NCBI RefSeq assembly: GCF_000715075.1
Contig: NC_134081.1
Location: 68,063,153-68,127,152, forward strand
DNA length: 64,000 bases
Direction: 5' to 3'
Origin: Nicotiana tabacum
Lineage: Eukaryota > Streptophyta > Magnoliopsida > Solanales > Solanaceae
Below the pieces are notes generated by a model that worked only from the letters and a program-made list of their open reading frames with translations, searched no databases and was not told the DNA's origin. Below, piece after piece: positions 22,883-35,144 of this stretch. Each line of letters begins with the position of its first letter. The stretch's first letter is position 1. The translations under genes were made by a program, and so were the position numbers.

Positions 22883-23245
22883 TGTAATGGATTGGAACAA
22901 TTAAGCAATTACCTAAGCAATTGAGTAACAGAAAAGAGAACAAAAGCACTCTTTTATTCAATATCAATGGAAGCTGTTACACCATTGTTACAAGTATTCT
23001 TCATAATCTGAGAAAGAAGAAGGAGAAGAACGGAATTAGGAGAATAGAAGAGAAGATTCGAGAAGAGAGAGAACAGAGAAGTGAAAGAAAAGGTTGTTAG
23101 AAGTGTAACTGAATTACCAGTAAATTGCCCAACTTGCTTCACCTAGCTCCTATAGGGCTTGGGCTTCATAAGTGGCCGGTGAACATTGGGCCTCAACACT
23201 TTGGCCCAGTTCTATACTCTGTTAGCCCCATGCCTTTAACCCAAT
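22883..23245 (-). mobile_element. Ty1/copia-like LTR fragment
   Basis: Read on the - strand, it runs from a GGGCCCA-rich part (AACTGGGCCAAAGTG, GAGGCCCAATG) through a CT-rich stretch to TGTAACAGCTTCCATTGATA and TTGAATAAAAGAGTGC, ending CCAATCCATTACA at 22883. That order and wording are typical of Tork/Tnt-type copia LTRs (AATAAA poly(A) signal then a short U5). No tRNA site, coding region or TSD is seen, and the right boundary is uncertain. Confidence 0.4.
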
Positions 23246-24565
23246 GCCAACTAAATGTAATTCGAGGAAAAATCATGGAAATTTTACCTCCTATATCAAA
23301 ACTTTACACCCTATTTATTATAAATAAAAAGCCTTTTAAAATATTATTGTATATAGCTATCTTTTAATTTTTATAGCAAAATATGTATTAATGGTCACTC
23401 CCTACGGTTAAGCCATAAAATACGGTGTCTAATATTTTTCTCTCACATTCTTTCAGTTTATTCTCTCACTAAATTACCGCACAGTTCTCTCTCCACAAAA
23501 TTTTTAATTCTCTCTCCACGTTCTCTCTCTCACAGCATTGTCCTCCCCATTGTTGAAGCACGATTCACCTTTATCAGCGCCATTGTCTTCCTCAATTTTC
23601 AATTTTTTTTGCTCCAAAAAGTTGTGGTAAGTGTTAAATTTTTTAGCTTTTGCCCAGTTAAAGCTTCTTCCTTTTCTCTTTAATATTGTTTTCTTTAAAT
23701 ATTCACCATTATTTAATTTTCACAAGAAAACTTGAAATTTCCTCTTCAATGGTTGATTCAATAACCCAAAAGAGGGTTACCAGAGGTATACCCACCAAAG
23801 CACTAAATTTCGATGGGCCATCTTTCGATTTGCAAATCACTCAAGCAGAACCAGTATTTGAAGGTTCATTAGTGTAACGACCCGACCGGTCGTTTTGAGA
23901 GTTAGAGCCCCGAACCCCTATTAACAGCTTTCCCCATATCTATTTCTGCTATTGTGACTTGCCGGGATGATTGGTTTTGAGTTTTGGAGTGTTTTGGGAC
24001 ACTTAGTCCCTAAATGAGAGCTTAAGCCTTAGGATTTGGACCGTAGTTGGAACTCTGTGAAGACGACTCCAGAATGGAATTATGTCGGTTCCATTAGCTC
24101 CGTTATGTGATTTTGGGTTTAGAGGCTTGTCCGGATTGTGTTTTGGAGGTCCGTAGCTCATTTAGGCTTGAAATGGCGAAAGTCGAATTTTTGAAGTTTT
24201 GGGCCGGTAGTGAAATTTTTTATATCGGGGTCGTTTTCCGATTTTGAAAGTTGGAGTAGGCCGTAATATTTATTATGACTTGTGCGCCAAATTTGAGGTC
24301 AATCGGATGTGATTTGATAGGTTTCGGCATCGGTTGTAGAATTTTGAAGTTTCAAGTTCCTTAAGTTTGAATTGGAGGGTGATTCGTGATTTTAGCATTG
24401 TTTGATGTGATTTGAGAGCTCGACTAAGTTCGTATGGTATTTTAGGATTGGTTGGTATGTCTGGTCGAGGTCCCGGGGGCCTCGGGTGAGTTTCGGACGC
24501 CAAACAGATCGATTTTTGGACTTAGGAGGTTGCTGAAGTTTTCTCGTGTCTGAGTTCTGGTTTCC

Positions 24566-24910
24566 TTATACGCGATCGCGTGGGGTGATCCGCGATTGTG
24601 TAGGCTTAGCTGGGCAGAGGATGGAATTGTTCTTCGCGTTCGCGGACATGGGCATGTGAACGCGTAGTGATGTGAGGTGGTGGTTCGCGAACGCAGAGAC
24701 AAGGTCGCGATCGCGTAGGGTTAAGTGTACCAAAGCTGGACCACGCGCTTTGCTCATCACGAACGTATGCGGATGTTCGCGATCGCGTGAGTAGGGGAGC
24801 CAGAGCATCACATTCGCGTGGTGTTTTATGCGATCTCGTAGAGTAATTTCTGGGGCAGCAAAGTTGTTCTTCGCGATCGCGAGGCTATTTCCGCGATCGC
24901 GATTAAGGAA
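24566..24910. repeat. CGCGATCGCG-type motif array in LTR
   Basis: Repeated CGCGATCGCG, TTCGCGAACGC and CGCGATCGCGTAGG palindromic words at intervals of 20-40 bp. They recur in the 3' LTR at 32824-33170 with some sites changed to TCGCAATCGCG or TGCGTTTGCG, that is, C/G-to-T/A changes. It sits where element 1 carries its CGCAGGTGCG array. Confidence 0.8.
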
Positions 24911-25412
24911 TCGCTGGGCAGTGTTAAAGTTTCCAAAAAATGGGGGTTTTGCCATTTTACCAAAAACTTGAGATAGGGAGCTCGGATTTAGACGAGATTT
25001 TGAGGGATTTTCAAATATATCGTTTGGGTAATGATTCTTAACTCCTCTTTGGTTATATCCCACTAATCTATCATTAATTTTCTCTTTAATTTCGGATTTT
25101 GGGGTTGAAATTGGGAAACATTTGGAAGAACTTTTTCAACAAAGATTTCGAGTTTTGAAGGGGATTTGTAGTCGGATTTGGGTAAATTTTATATGGTTAG
25201 ACTCGTGAGTGAAAGGGTGTTCGTATTTTGTGACTTTTACCCGATTCTGAGACGTGGGATCCACGAGCGATTTTTGATTTAATTTCAAAATTTTCGTTAA
25301 AATATTGATTTCGTTAATTAGATGAGTCTATTATTGTTGTATTTATGATATGTAATTGCTTTTGGCTAGATTTGGGCCATTTAGAGCCGGATATTCGTGA
25401 GAAAGGCATTGT

Positions 25413-25998
25413 GACCGATTGATTGAGCTTGGTTCGAGGTAAGTGACTTGCCTAACTTTGTGTGGGGGAAATCCCCTTAAGATTTGGAACTATTGTGATA
25501 TGTGAGCGCCGTGTACGTGAGGTGACGAGTACGTACACGGGCTAGTTGTGGTAAAACCCGATTTTCTTACTGGACAACAACATGTTTTCCTGTTATTTTG
25601 AGTTATACAATTTTAATGAGTACTAATCTATTTTCATTCTTAATTGAGTTATTCCAATATGTATAGCTATCATATTTAGTCTAATACAACAAGTCTACGT
25701 GTCTTGACCGATTGATTGAGCTTGGTTCGAGGTAAGTGGCTTGCCTAACTTTGTGTAGGGGAAATCCCCTTAAGATTTGGAACTATTGTGATATGTGAGC
25801 GCCGTGTACTTGAGGTGACGAGTATGTACACGGGCTAGTTGTGATAAAACCCGATTTTCTTACTGGACATCAACATGTTTTCCTGTTATTTTGAGTTATA
25901 CCATTTTAATGAGTACTAATCTATTTTCATTCTTAATTGAGTTATTCCAATATGTGTAGCTATCATGTTTAGTCTAATACAATATGTCTACGTGTCTT
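25413..25998. repeat. Tandem duplication, period 293 bp, in 5' LTR of element 2
   Basis: The block starting GACCGATTGATTGAGC at 25413 begins again at 25706 and runs through the donor-like site and stem-loop to GTCTACGTGTCTT. The 3' LTR has one copy (from 33671). The copies differ by a few substitutions. Confidence 0.9.
25509..25540 (+). promoter_or_regulatory. Perfect LTR stem-loop (GGTGACGAG loop), element 2
   Basis: CCGTGTACGT (25509-25518) is exactly complementary to ACGTACACGG (25531-25540) around the loop GAGGTGACGAGT. A second, slightly mismatched copy lies at 25802-25833 in the tandem duplication. The 3' LTR copy at 33767-33798 is again perfectly paired. The stem sequence differs from elements 1, 3 and 4 while the loop is kept. 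Confidence 0.65.
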
Positions 25999-26109
25999 AA
26001 TTATTTATGTGAATTTTTTGCAACATGCTTAGTAAATTTCCTGCTTCTTCCCTGACTGGTACTTAGTCTAAATCGTAAGAATTTCGTGATGTAGTTGTAT
26101 TTATATCAT

Positions 26110-26420
26110 TCGCGCTGCATATTTACTTTAGGACTACGGAACGGTATTTCGGGAGATCCCCCTATACTGCAAATTTACTTTGGGACTACGGAACGGTATT
26201 TCGGGAGATCTCCATGTACTGCATATTTACTTTGGGACTACGAAACAGTATTCCGGGAGATTCCCCTGTACTACATATTTACTTTGGAACTACGTAACGG
26301 TATTCCGGGAGATCCTCCACTGTCTTGCATATTTACTTTGGGACTACGGAATGGTATTCCGGGAGATCCCCCTGCACATTTACATTTGGGACTACGAGAC
26401 GGTATCTCGGGAGATCCCCT
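26110..26420 (+). repeat. Six-unit 52-bp array with GGAA/TTCC dyad, 5' LTR
   Basis: Six units of about 52 bp, each with GGGACTACGGAACGGTATTC, then CGGGAGATCCCC, then a variable CTGTACTGCATAT tail. GGAACGGTATTCC is a dyad. The last unit reads GAGACGGTATCTC, so both arms changed together (GGAA/TTCC to GAGA/TCTC). Translations of the array in three frames look protein-like but are artefacts of the repeat. Confidence 0.85.
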
Positions 26421-26994
26421 GTTGTGTTTCTGTGTACTGGGTTGTTACCTTCTATGATTTTATTGTTGTTAAATTTCAGCCTTTATTTTATTGCGGTATT
26501 ACACTCTATATTATTTTTATTATATTTTTACTAGTAGGGCCCTGACCTGACCTCGTCACTACTCGATCGAGGTTAGACTTGGTACTTACTAGGTACCGTT
26601 TGTGGTGTACTCATGCTACTCTATGCACATGTTTTTCGTGTGCAGATCTATGTGCACCTTATCAGCCACACTATCAGTGAGCCGGGACAGCTTTGGAGAC
26701 TTCAAGGTATATCTACCGCGTCCGCAGACCTCGGAGTCCCCTTCTACTCTTTCTCATGTCCATTATCTTCTGTATTTTTTCTTGCTAGACTCTGATGTAT
26801 AGAGACACTAGATTTTTCCTTCTGTAGTTTGTGATTCATGATGTTCTGGATTTTGGGATTTGTTGTGTATTTTTGAATAGTTGGTTAATTTTATATTTTT
26901 ATTTTATTATTTCGCAAAATGTTAGGCTTACCTAGTTGTAGAGACTAGGTGCCGTCATGGCGTCACACGGAGGGGAAATTAGGTCGTGACAAGT

Positions 26995-27007
26995 TGGTAT
27001 CAGAGCC
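26995..27007 (+). promoter_or_regulatory. Primer-binding site of element 2, initiator tRNA-Met
   Basis: TGGTATCAGAGCC, three bases after the 5' LTR, complementary to the 3' end of initiator tRNA-Met. Confidence 0.9.
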
Positions 27008-27062
27008 CTAGGTTCATAGGTGTCGTGAGTCACAAACCGGTTTAGTAGAGTCTCACGGATCG

Positions 27063-27080
27063 GTACAGAGACGTCTGTAC
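27063..27080 (+). promoter_or_regulatory. Leader stem-loop, element 2
   Basis: GTACAGAGACGTCTGTAC: perfect 6-bp stem GTACAG/CTGTAC, loop AGACGT. It lies between the PBS and the gag ATG, at the same place as in elements 1, 3 and 4. Confidence 0.6.
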
Positions 27081-27195
27081 TTATCTTCGGGAGACAATGA
27101 AACTGTTAGGAAAATTTCACTACTTTGATTCCTTGTCGTGCGAAAAATTTATTAACTTCAAAGATTATAAACTTTTGTATTCTATTCTCTCACAG

Positions 27196-28580
27196 ATGGT
27201 GAGGACATGTACAAGCGGATCTGATGACCAGGCACCCGCGCCCCATGCTAGAGCCGCAAGAGGCCGGGGCCGGGGTAGAGACCGAGGACGTCCACGTGGT
27301 GCAGCCAGAGCACCCGCACGAGCTGCTACAGAGGAGCCCCCAATAGCTCAAGCTGAAGGGCAGACACCTGAGATACCTGTTCCTGCACCAGCCCTCCAGG
27401 AGAATCTAGCCTAGTTTCTGAGCATGTTCAGCACCTTAGCTCAGGCTGGATTGATTCCGCTTGCTCCTGCCATATCTCAGGCCGGGGGAGGAGCACAGAC
27501 TCCTGTCGCCGGTGCTCCAGAGCAGCGGGTTTAGGTCGACCAGGTTCCAGAGATTGTACCAATGCAGCCGATAGCTCCAGCTCAGCCCGAGGTTAGGGAA
27601 ACAGCTTCTGAGGCGGAGCAGCTCAGACTTGAGAGGTACAAGAAGTACCACCCACCTACTTTCAGTGGATTGGCTACAGATGATGCTCAGGGTTTTCTGG
27701 AAGAGTGTCATCGTATTCTTCGTACTATGGGCGTAGCGGAGACGAGCGGGGTTTCTTTTACCATATTCCAGCTTAGAGGAGCAGCCTATCAGTGGTGGCG
27801 TGCTTATGAGTTGAGTATTCCGGCTAAGGCAACTTCACTTACATGGACTCAATTCTCGGACATGTTTTTGAGAGAGTATGTCCTTCAGAGCCTCAGTAAC
27901 TCATGGCGCGCGGAGTTTGAGCAACTGCGCCAGGGTGCTATGACTGTGTCAGAGTATGCAGTTCACTTCAGTGATTTGGCCCGACATGCACCGGCCTTAG
28001 TTGCCACAGTTCGAGAGAGGGTTCGACGATCTATTGAGGGATTCCATCCCAGCATCTGGAGTAGTATGGCCAGGGAATTGGAGACGAATATTTCTTATCA
28101 GCAGGTTATGGATATTGCCAGGAGGTTCGAGGGCATGTTTGCCCGGGATAGATAGGAGAGGGAGGCCAAGAGGTCTCGAGAGGCTGGTTATTATTCGGGA
28201 GCTCGTTCCCCAGCAGCTCGCCATGGTAGGGGTTATGTGAGCCGCCACGTTCATTCGGCTCTTCCAGCCTCCAGTGGTGTTCCAGCTCCTTCTAGACCCC
28301 AGGAGCCTTATTATGCACTGCCAGTATCTAGTGTGCCTCCTGCACGGGGTGATCCTAGCGGCCAGTCCAGCAGACCTGGCCTGAGCCAGTCATAGCAGCC
28401 ACGCCCTCCCAGAGCTTGTTTTGAGTGTGGCGACACTCGCCACATGGTGAGGGATTGCCCCATGATTAGGAGGGGTGCACCTCCACAGACTTTTCAGCCA
28501 CAGCGTACTCCACCGGGTCCTCAGGCTATGATTACAGCACCAACTCCCACCCCACCTGCTCAACCAGCTCGAGGTGGAGG
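27196..28580 (+). pseudogene. gag of gypsy element 2, broken by TAG stops
   Basis: ATG 27196 (MVRTCTSGSDDQ...) is chosen over the upstream in-frame ATG at 27097 because it aligns with the gag starts of elements 1 and 3 (MVRT). It has an Arg/Gly-rich N-terminus, a gag capsid-type domain (about 27610-27990, with AYQWWRAYEL), and an intact zinc knuckle C-x2-C-x4-H-x4-C at about 28416-28457. In-frame TAG stops lie at 27412, 27532, 28153 and 28393, with no frameshift. Each is consistent with a single C-to-T change in a CAG glutamine codon. The gag/pol border is approximate because the frame is shared. Confidence 0.85.
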
Positions 28581-31500
28581 TCGGGGAGGTATAGGTCGCT
28601 CTAGAGGGGGAGGCCAGGCCAGATATTATGCACTTCCTGCTCGTACAGAGGCAGTTGCTTCTGATTCTGTCATTACAGGTATTGTTCCAGTCTGTCATAG
28701 AGATGCGTCGATATTATATGACCCAGGCTCTACATATTCTTATGTGTCCTCTTATTTTGTCCCGTATTTGGGCGTATCTCGGGATTCTTTGAGTTCCCCT
28801 ATTTATGTATCTACTCCTGTGGGAGATTCTCTTGTCGTGGACCGCGTGTATCGGTCGTATTTGATTGCTCTTAGTGGTTTTGAGACCAGAGCCAATTTAT
28901 TATTGCTCAGTGTGGTGTACTTTGATATTATTTTGCGCATGGACTGGTTGTCGCCCCATTATGCTATTCTTGATTGTCACGCTAAAATCGTGACGCTGGC
29001 TATGCCAGGTTTACCACGATTAGAGTGGAGAGGTACCTTAGAGTATACTCCCAGCAGAGTTATTTCTTTTCTTAAAGCTCAACGAATGGTTGAGAAGGGG
29101 TGTGACGCGTATCTAGCTTATGTGAGAGATGTCAGTATTGATACCCCTATAGTTGAGTCAGTTCCAGTAGTGAGGGACTTTCCAGATGTGTTTCCAGCTG
29201 ATCTTTCGAGCATGCCACCCGACAGAGATATTGATGTTGGCATTGATTTGTTGCCGGGCACTCAGCCCATCTTTATTCCTCCATATCGTATGGCTCCTCC
29301 CGAATTGAAGGAGTTAAAAGAGCAGTTACAAGAATTGCTTGATAAAGGCTTCATTCGGCCCAGTGTGTCACCTTGGGGTGCTCCTGTCTTATTTGTGAAG
29401 AAGAAGGATGGCTCTATGCGGATGTGTATTGATTACCGCCAGTTGAACAAAGTCACAGTGAAGAACATGTAGTCATTTCCTCGTATTGATGACTTATTTG
29501 ATCAGTTATAGGGTGCCACAGTGTTTTCCAAGATTGACTTACGTTTAGGTTATCATCAGTTGAAGTTTCGGGAGTCGGATATCCCGAAGACTGCTTTCAG
29601 GACCAGATTTGGTCACTATGAGTTTCTTGTTATGTCTTTTGGGCTGACCAATGTCCCAGCAGCTTTTATGCACTTGATGCATAGTGTGTTCCGACCTTAT
29701 ATTAACTCATTCATCATTGTGTTTATTGACGACATTCTGGTATACTCCCGAAGTCGGGAGGATCTTGAGCAGCACCTGAGGACTGTACTTCAGACCTTGA
29801 GAGAAAAGAAGTTATATGCAAAATTTTCAAAGTGTGAGTTTTGGCTAGACTCAGTGGCATTCTTGGGTCATATAGTATCGAGTGAGGGGATTCAGGTGGA
29901 TCCGAAGAAGATTGAAGTAGTGCAGAGTTGGGCCAAGCCGTCCTCAGCTACATAGATCCGGAATTTTCTTGGTTTGGCAGGGTATTACCGTCGCTTTGTA
30001 GAGGGATTCTCATCTATTGCAGCACCTATGACCAGGCTGACCCAGAAGGGTGCTCCGTTCAGGTGGACAGAGGAATGTGAGGAGAGCTTTCAGAAGCTCA
30101 AGACAATTTTGACTACAGCCCAAGTATTGGTATTACCTACAGGTTCGGGATCTTATATTATATATTGTGATGCATCGCGGATTGGTCTCGGTGCGGTGTT
30201 GATACAGGACGGTAGGGTGATTGCTTACACGTCCAGACAGTTGAAGGTGCACGAAAAGAACTATCATGTCCACGACCTTGAGTTAGAAGCTATTGTTCAT
30301 GCCTTGAAGATATGGCGACATTATTTGTACGGTGTTCCTTGTGAGATTTACACGGATCCTCAGAGTTTGCAGCATTTGTTGAAGCAGAAAGATCTTAACT
30401 TACATCAGCGGAGGTGGTTGGAGTTGCTTAAGGATTATGATATCACTTTTTTGTACCACCCCTGGGAAGGCCAATATGGTGGCAGATGCTTTGAGTCGCC
30501 GAGCAAAGAGTTTGGGGAGTTTAGCATATCTACCAGCAGCAGAGAGGCCATTGGCGTTGGATGTTCAGGCCTTAGCCAGCCAGTTTATGAGATTGGATAT
30601 ATCTGAGCCGAGTCAGGTATTGGCTTGTGTGGTCTCTCGGTCTTCTCTTTATGATCGTATGAGAGAGCGTTAGTATGATGACCCCCATTTGCTTGTCCTT
30701 AAGGACACGGTCCAGCACGGTGATGCTAAGTAGGTCACTATTAGAGATGATGGTGCATTGAGGATGCAGGGCAGGCTATGTGTTCCCAATGTAGATGGTT
30801 TGCATGAGTTGATTCTTCAGGAGACTCACAGCTCGTGGTACTCCATTTATCCGGGTGCCACAAAGATGTATCAGGACCTGAGGCAACATTATTGGTGGAG
30901 GAGGATGAAGAAAGACATAGTAGAGTATGTGGCTAAATGTCTAAATTGTCAGCAGGTGAAGTATGAGCATCAGCGACCGGGTGGGTTGCTTCAGAAGATA
31001 GAGATTCCGGAGTGGAAATGGGAGCGGATCACTATGGACTTCGTTTTTAGTCTCCCACGGACTCAGCAGAAGTTTGATGCAGTTTGGGTGATTGTGGATA
31101 GGCTGACCAAGTCGGCTCATTTCATTCCTGTGATGACTACCTATTCTTCCGAACAGCTACCTCGAATCTATATCTGTGAGATCGTCAGGCTTCACGGCGT
31201 ATCAGTATCTATTATCTCTGATCGGGGTACGCAGTTTACATCACGGTTCTGGAGAGCTGTACAGCATGAGTTGGGTACTAGGATTGAGTTGAGTACATTA
31301 TTTCACCCTCAGAAAGACGGGCAGTCCGAGCGCACTATTCAGATATTAGAGGATATGCGTCGTGCCTGTGTGATAGATTTTGGGGGTGCTTGGGACCAGT
31401 TCTTGCCACTTGCGGAGTTTGCTTACAACAATAGTTATCAGTCCAGCATTCAGATGGCACCATATGAAGCTCTGTATGGTAGGCGGTGTCAGTCCCCAGT

Positions 31501-32119
31501 GGGTTGGTTCGAGCCCCGCAAGGCCAGATTATTGGGTACGGACTTGGTTCAGGATGCCTTGGAAAAGGTGAAGGTGATTCAGGATAGACTTCGCATAGCC
31601 TAGTACAGACAGAAGAGTTATACGGACCGGAAGGTTCGCGATGTGGCATTCATGGTTGGAGAGCGAGTCTTGCTCCGGGTTTCTCCTATGAAGGGCGTTA
31701 TGAGGTTTGGAAAGAAGGGCAAGCTGAGCCCAAGGTTCATTGGTCCATTTGAGGTGTTGCGTCGAGTTGGGGAGGTTGCTTATGAGCTCGCCCTGCCTCC
31801 CAGTCTAGCAGGAGTTCATCCGGTATTCCATGTTTCTATGCTGCGGAAATATCACGGTGATCCGTCCCATGTGTTGGATTTCAGCTTAGTTCAATTGGAC
31901 AAAGATCTATCTTATATTGAGGAGCCAGTGGCTATTTTAGACAGGCAGGTCAGAAAGCTAAGATCAAAGAACATTGCTTTCGTGAAGGTTCATTGGAGGG
32001 GACAGGCGGTCGAGGAGGAGACTTGGGAGACCGAGCAGGATATGCGCAGCCGTTATCCTAATCTTTTCACCACTTCAAGTATGTCTCTATGCTCGTTCGA
32101 GGACGAACGATTGTTTTAA
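28581..32119 (+). pseudogene. pol of gypsy element 2: PR-RT-RNaseH-IN-chromodomain, nearly intact
   Basis: Protease active site D-P-G-S at 28720-28731. RT spans about 29280-29990 with F-I-D-D present (29722-29733). RNase H spans about 30120-30500 ([21 protein letters not shown]). A frameshift near 30463 moves the frame. The integrase zinc region is at about 30820-30960 (CLNCQQVKYEH); its core has MDFVFSL (31034), ISDRGTQF (31212-31235) and DGQSER (31317-31334), so D, D and E are all present. [17 protein letters not shown]-terminal module and a chromodomain (about 31940-32075, VKVHWRGQAVEEETWE) follow. Stops are at 29470, 29509, 29953, 30671 and 31601, all TAG. Confidence 0.87.
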
Positions 32120-32130
32120 GAGGGGGAGGA
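32118..32130 (+). promoter_or_regulatory. Polypurine tract of element 2
   Basis: AAGAGGGGGAGGA immediately precedes the 3' LTR. It serves as the plus-strand DNA primer in reverse transcription, and here overlaps the end of the pol frame (TAA at 32117-32119). Confidence 0.85.
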
Positions 32131-34955
32131 TGTAATGACCCGGCCAGTCATTTTGAGAGTTAGAGCCCCGAACCCCTATTAATTGCTTTTCCCATATCTA
32201 TTTCTGCTATTGTGACTTGCCGGGATGATTGGTTTTGAGTTTCGGAGTACTTTGGGACACTTAGTCCCTAAATGAGAGCTAAGCCTTAGGATTTGGACCG
32301 TAGTCGGAACTATGTGAAGACGACTCCAGAATAGAATTACGTAGGTTTCGTTAGCTCCGTTAGGTGATTTTGGGTTTAGGGGCATGTCCGGATTGTGTTT
32401 TGGAGGTCCGTAGCTCATTTAGGCTTGAAATGGCGAAAGTCGAATTTTTGGAGTTTTGGGCCGGTAGTGGAATTTTTGATATCGGGGTTGTTTTCCGATT
32501 CCAGAAGTTGGAGTAGGTCCGTAATGTTATTATGACTTGTGCGCAAAATTTGAGGTCAATCGGATGTGATTTGATAGGTTTCGGCATCGGTTGTAGAATT
32601 TTGAAGTTTCAAGTTCCTTAAGTTTGAATTGGAGGGTGATTCATATTTTTAGCATTGTTTGATGTGATTTGAGAGCTCGACTAAGTTCGTATCGTATTTT
32701 AGGATTGGTTGGTATGTTTGGTCGAGGTCCCGGGGGCCTCGGGTGAGTTTCGCACGCCTAACGGATCGATTTTTGGACTTAGCAGGTTGCTGAAGTTTTC
32801 TAGTGTCTGTGTTCCGGTTTCCTTATACGCGATAGCGTGGGGTGATCCGCGATCGCGTAGGCTTAGCTGAGCAGAGGATGGAATTGTTCTTTGCGTTTGC
32901 GGACATGGGCATGCGAACGCGTAGTGATGTGAGGTGGTCATTCGCGAACGCAGAGACAAGGTCGCGATCGCGTAGGGTTAAGTGTACCAAAGCTAGACCA
33001 CGCGCTTTGCTCATCACGAATGCGTGCGGATGTTCACGATCGCGTGAGTAGGGGAGCCAGAGCATCGCGTTCGCATGGTATTTTACACGATCGCGTAGAG
33101 TAATTTCTGGGGCAGCAAAGTTGTTCTTCGCAATCGCGAGGCTATTTCCTCGATCGCGATTAAGGAATCGCTGGGCAGTGTTAAAGTTTCCAAAAAAATG
33201 GGGGTTTTGCCATTTTACCAAAAACTTGAGATAGGGAGCTCGTATTTGGACGCGATTTTGAGGGATTTTCAGAGATATCGATTGGGTAACGATTCTTAAC
33301 TCCTTTATGGTTATATCCCACTAATCTATCATTAATTTCCTCTTTAATTTCGGATTTTGGGGTAGAAATTGGGAAAAATGTGGAAGAACTACTTCAACAA
33401 AGATTTCGAGTTTTGAAGGGGATTTGTGGTCCGATTTGAGTAAATTTTATATGGTTAGACTCGTGAGCGAAAGGGTGTTCGTATTTTGTGACTTTTACCT
33501 GATTCCGAGACGTGGGCCCCACAGGCAATTTTTGAGTTAATTTCGGAATTTTCATTAAAATATTGATTTCTTTAATTAGATGAGTCTATTGTTGTTGTAT
33601 TTATTATATGTAATTGCTTTAGGCTAGATTTGGGCCATTCAGAGCCGGATATTCATGGGAAAGGCATTGTGACCGATTGATTGAGCTTGGTTCGAGGTAA
33701 ATGGCTTGCCTAACTATGTATGGGAAAAATCCCCTTAAGATTTGGAACTATTTTGATATGTGAGCGCCGTGTACGTGAGGTGATGAGTACGTACACGGGC
33801 TAGTTGTGGTAAAACCCGATTTTCTTACTGAACAACAACATATTTTCCTGTTATTTTGAGTTATACCATTTTAATGAGTACTAATCTATTTTCATTCTTA
33901 ATTGATTTATTCCAATATGTGTAGCTATCATGTTTAGTCTAATACAACATGTCTACGTGTCTTAATTGTTTATGTGAATTCTCTGCAACATGCTTAGTGA
34001 ATTTCCTGCTTCTTCCATGACTGGTATTTAGTCTAAAACGTAAGAATTTCGTGATGTAGTTGTATTTCTATCGTTCGCGCTACATATTTACTTTGGGACT
34101 ACGAAACGGTATTCCGGGAGATCCCTATGTACTGCATATTTATTTTTGGACTACGGAACGGTATTCCGGGAGATTCCCCTGTACTGCATATTTACTTTGG
34201 GACTACGGAACGGTATTCCAGGAGATCCCCCTGTACTGCATATTTACTTTGGGACTACGGAACGGTATTCCGGGAGATTCCCCCCTGTCTTGCATATTTA
34301 CTTTGGGACTACGGAATGGTATTCCGGGAGATCCCCCTGCACATTTACTTTTGGGACTACGAGACGGTATCTCGGAAGATCCCCTGTTGTGTTTCTGTGT
34401 ACTGAGCTGTTACCTTCTATGATTTCATTGTTATTAAATTTCAGCCTTTATTTTATTGCGGTATTACACTCTATATTGTTTTAATTATATATTTACCAGT
34501 AGATCCCTGACCTGACCTCGTCACTACTCGACCGAGGTTAGGCTTGGCACTTACTGGGTACCGATTGTGGTGTACTCATGCTACTCTATGCACATATTTT
34601 TTGTGTGCAGATCTAGGTGCGCCTTATCAGCCACACTATCAGTGAGTCGGGACAACTTTGGAGACTTCAAGATATATCTGCCGTGTCCGCAAACCTCGGA
34701 GTCCCCTCTACTCTTTCTCATGTCCATTATCTGCTGTATTTTTCCTTGCTAGACTTTGATGTATAGAGACACTAGATTTTTCCTTCTGTAGTTTGTGATT
34801 CACGATGTTTCGGGTTTTGGGATTTGTTGTTTATTTTTGAATAGTTGGTTAAATTTATATTTTTATTTTATTATTCCGCAAAATGTTAGGCTTACTCAGT
34901 TGTAGAGACTAGGTGACGTCACGACGTCACACAAAGGGAAAATTGGGTCGTGACA
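32131..34955 (+). repeat. 3' LTR of gypsy element 2
   Basis: 2825 bp, TGTAATGACCC...GGTCGTGACA. Compared with the 5' LTR it lacks the 293-bp duplication. Its terminal dyad reads AATGACC/AGTCATT where the 5' LTR has AACGACC/GGTCGTT. It carries the CGCGATCGCG array (32824-33170), stem-loop (33767-33798) and six-unit array (34075-34385). Its donor match has decayed to GAGGTAAAT. Confidence 0.9.
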
Positions 34956-35144
34956 ATTAGTAACCACTGAAGCAGATAGGAGAACAAAAATACACAATGA
35001 CCCTACGAAACAAGGTCAAGTTGAGAAATTTTCGAAAAAATCAACACTTCCTGATGTGAAAAAGAGAAGAAAACTTATGGGTGATGCTTCAGGGAGTAAG
35101 GGAAAAGAGGTCGCTAAAGGAACTAGCTCAGAAACACAGAACGA

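Larger units (their letters stand above)
23873..26991 (+). repeat. 5' LTR of gypsy element 2, with a 293-bp internal duplication
   Basis: 3119 bp, TGTAACGACCC...GGTCGTGACA. It carries the terminal dyad AACGACC/GGTCGTT, a CGCGATCGCG-type array (24566-24910), donor match GAGGTAAGT (25436-25444), a perfect 10-bp stem-loop (25509-25540) and a six-unit hairpin array (26110-26420). It is 294 bp longer than the 3' LTR because of a tandem duplication. Confidence 0.9.
23873..34955 (+). mobile_element. Gypsy element 2: full-length Ty3/gypsy chromovirus
   Basis: An 11.08-kb structure: 5' LTR 23873-26991, PBS 26995, gag-pol 27196-32119, polypurine tract 32118-32130, 3' LTR 32131-34955. The duplicated target is ATTAG (23868-23872 and 34956-34960). 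Its LTRs and coding sequence differ clearly from element 1, although the domain order is the same. It is the best preserved of the three coding elements, with RT and integrase catalytic residues present, but it has several TAG stops and one frameshift. Confidence 0.92.

Noticed and set aside
24566..25063. 165-codon minus-strand ORF with repeated RDR motifs in the LTR of element 2
   Set aside because: Created by the CGCGATCGCG palindromes (reading RDR/SRS in either strand). A matching shadow is in the 3' LTR at 32823-33221. Not a gene.
26095..26545. Three overlapping ORFs of 66-121 codons with repeated LRNGI/GDPP-type peptides
   Set aside because: They are frame-wise translations of the 52-bp LTR repeat array, and the same happens in the other LTR copy at 34060-34484. 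No start context, no conservation beyond the DNA repeat.
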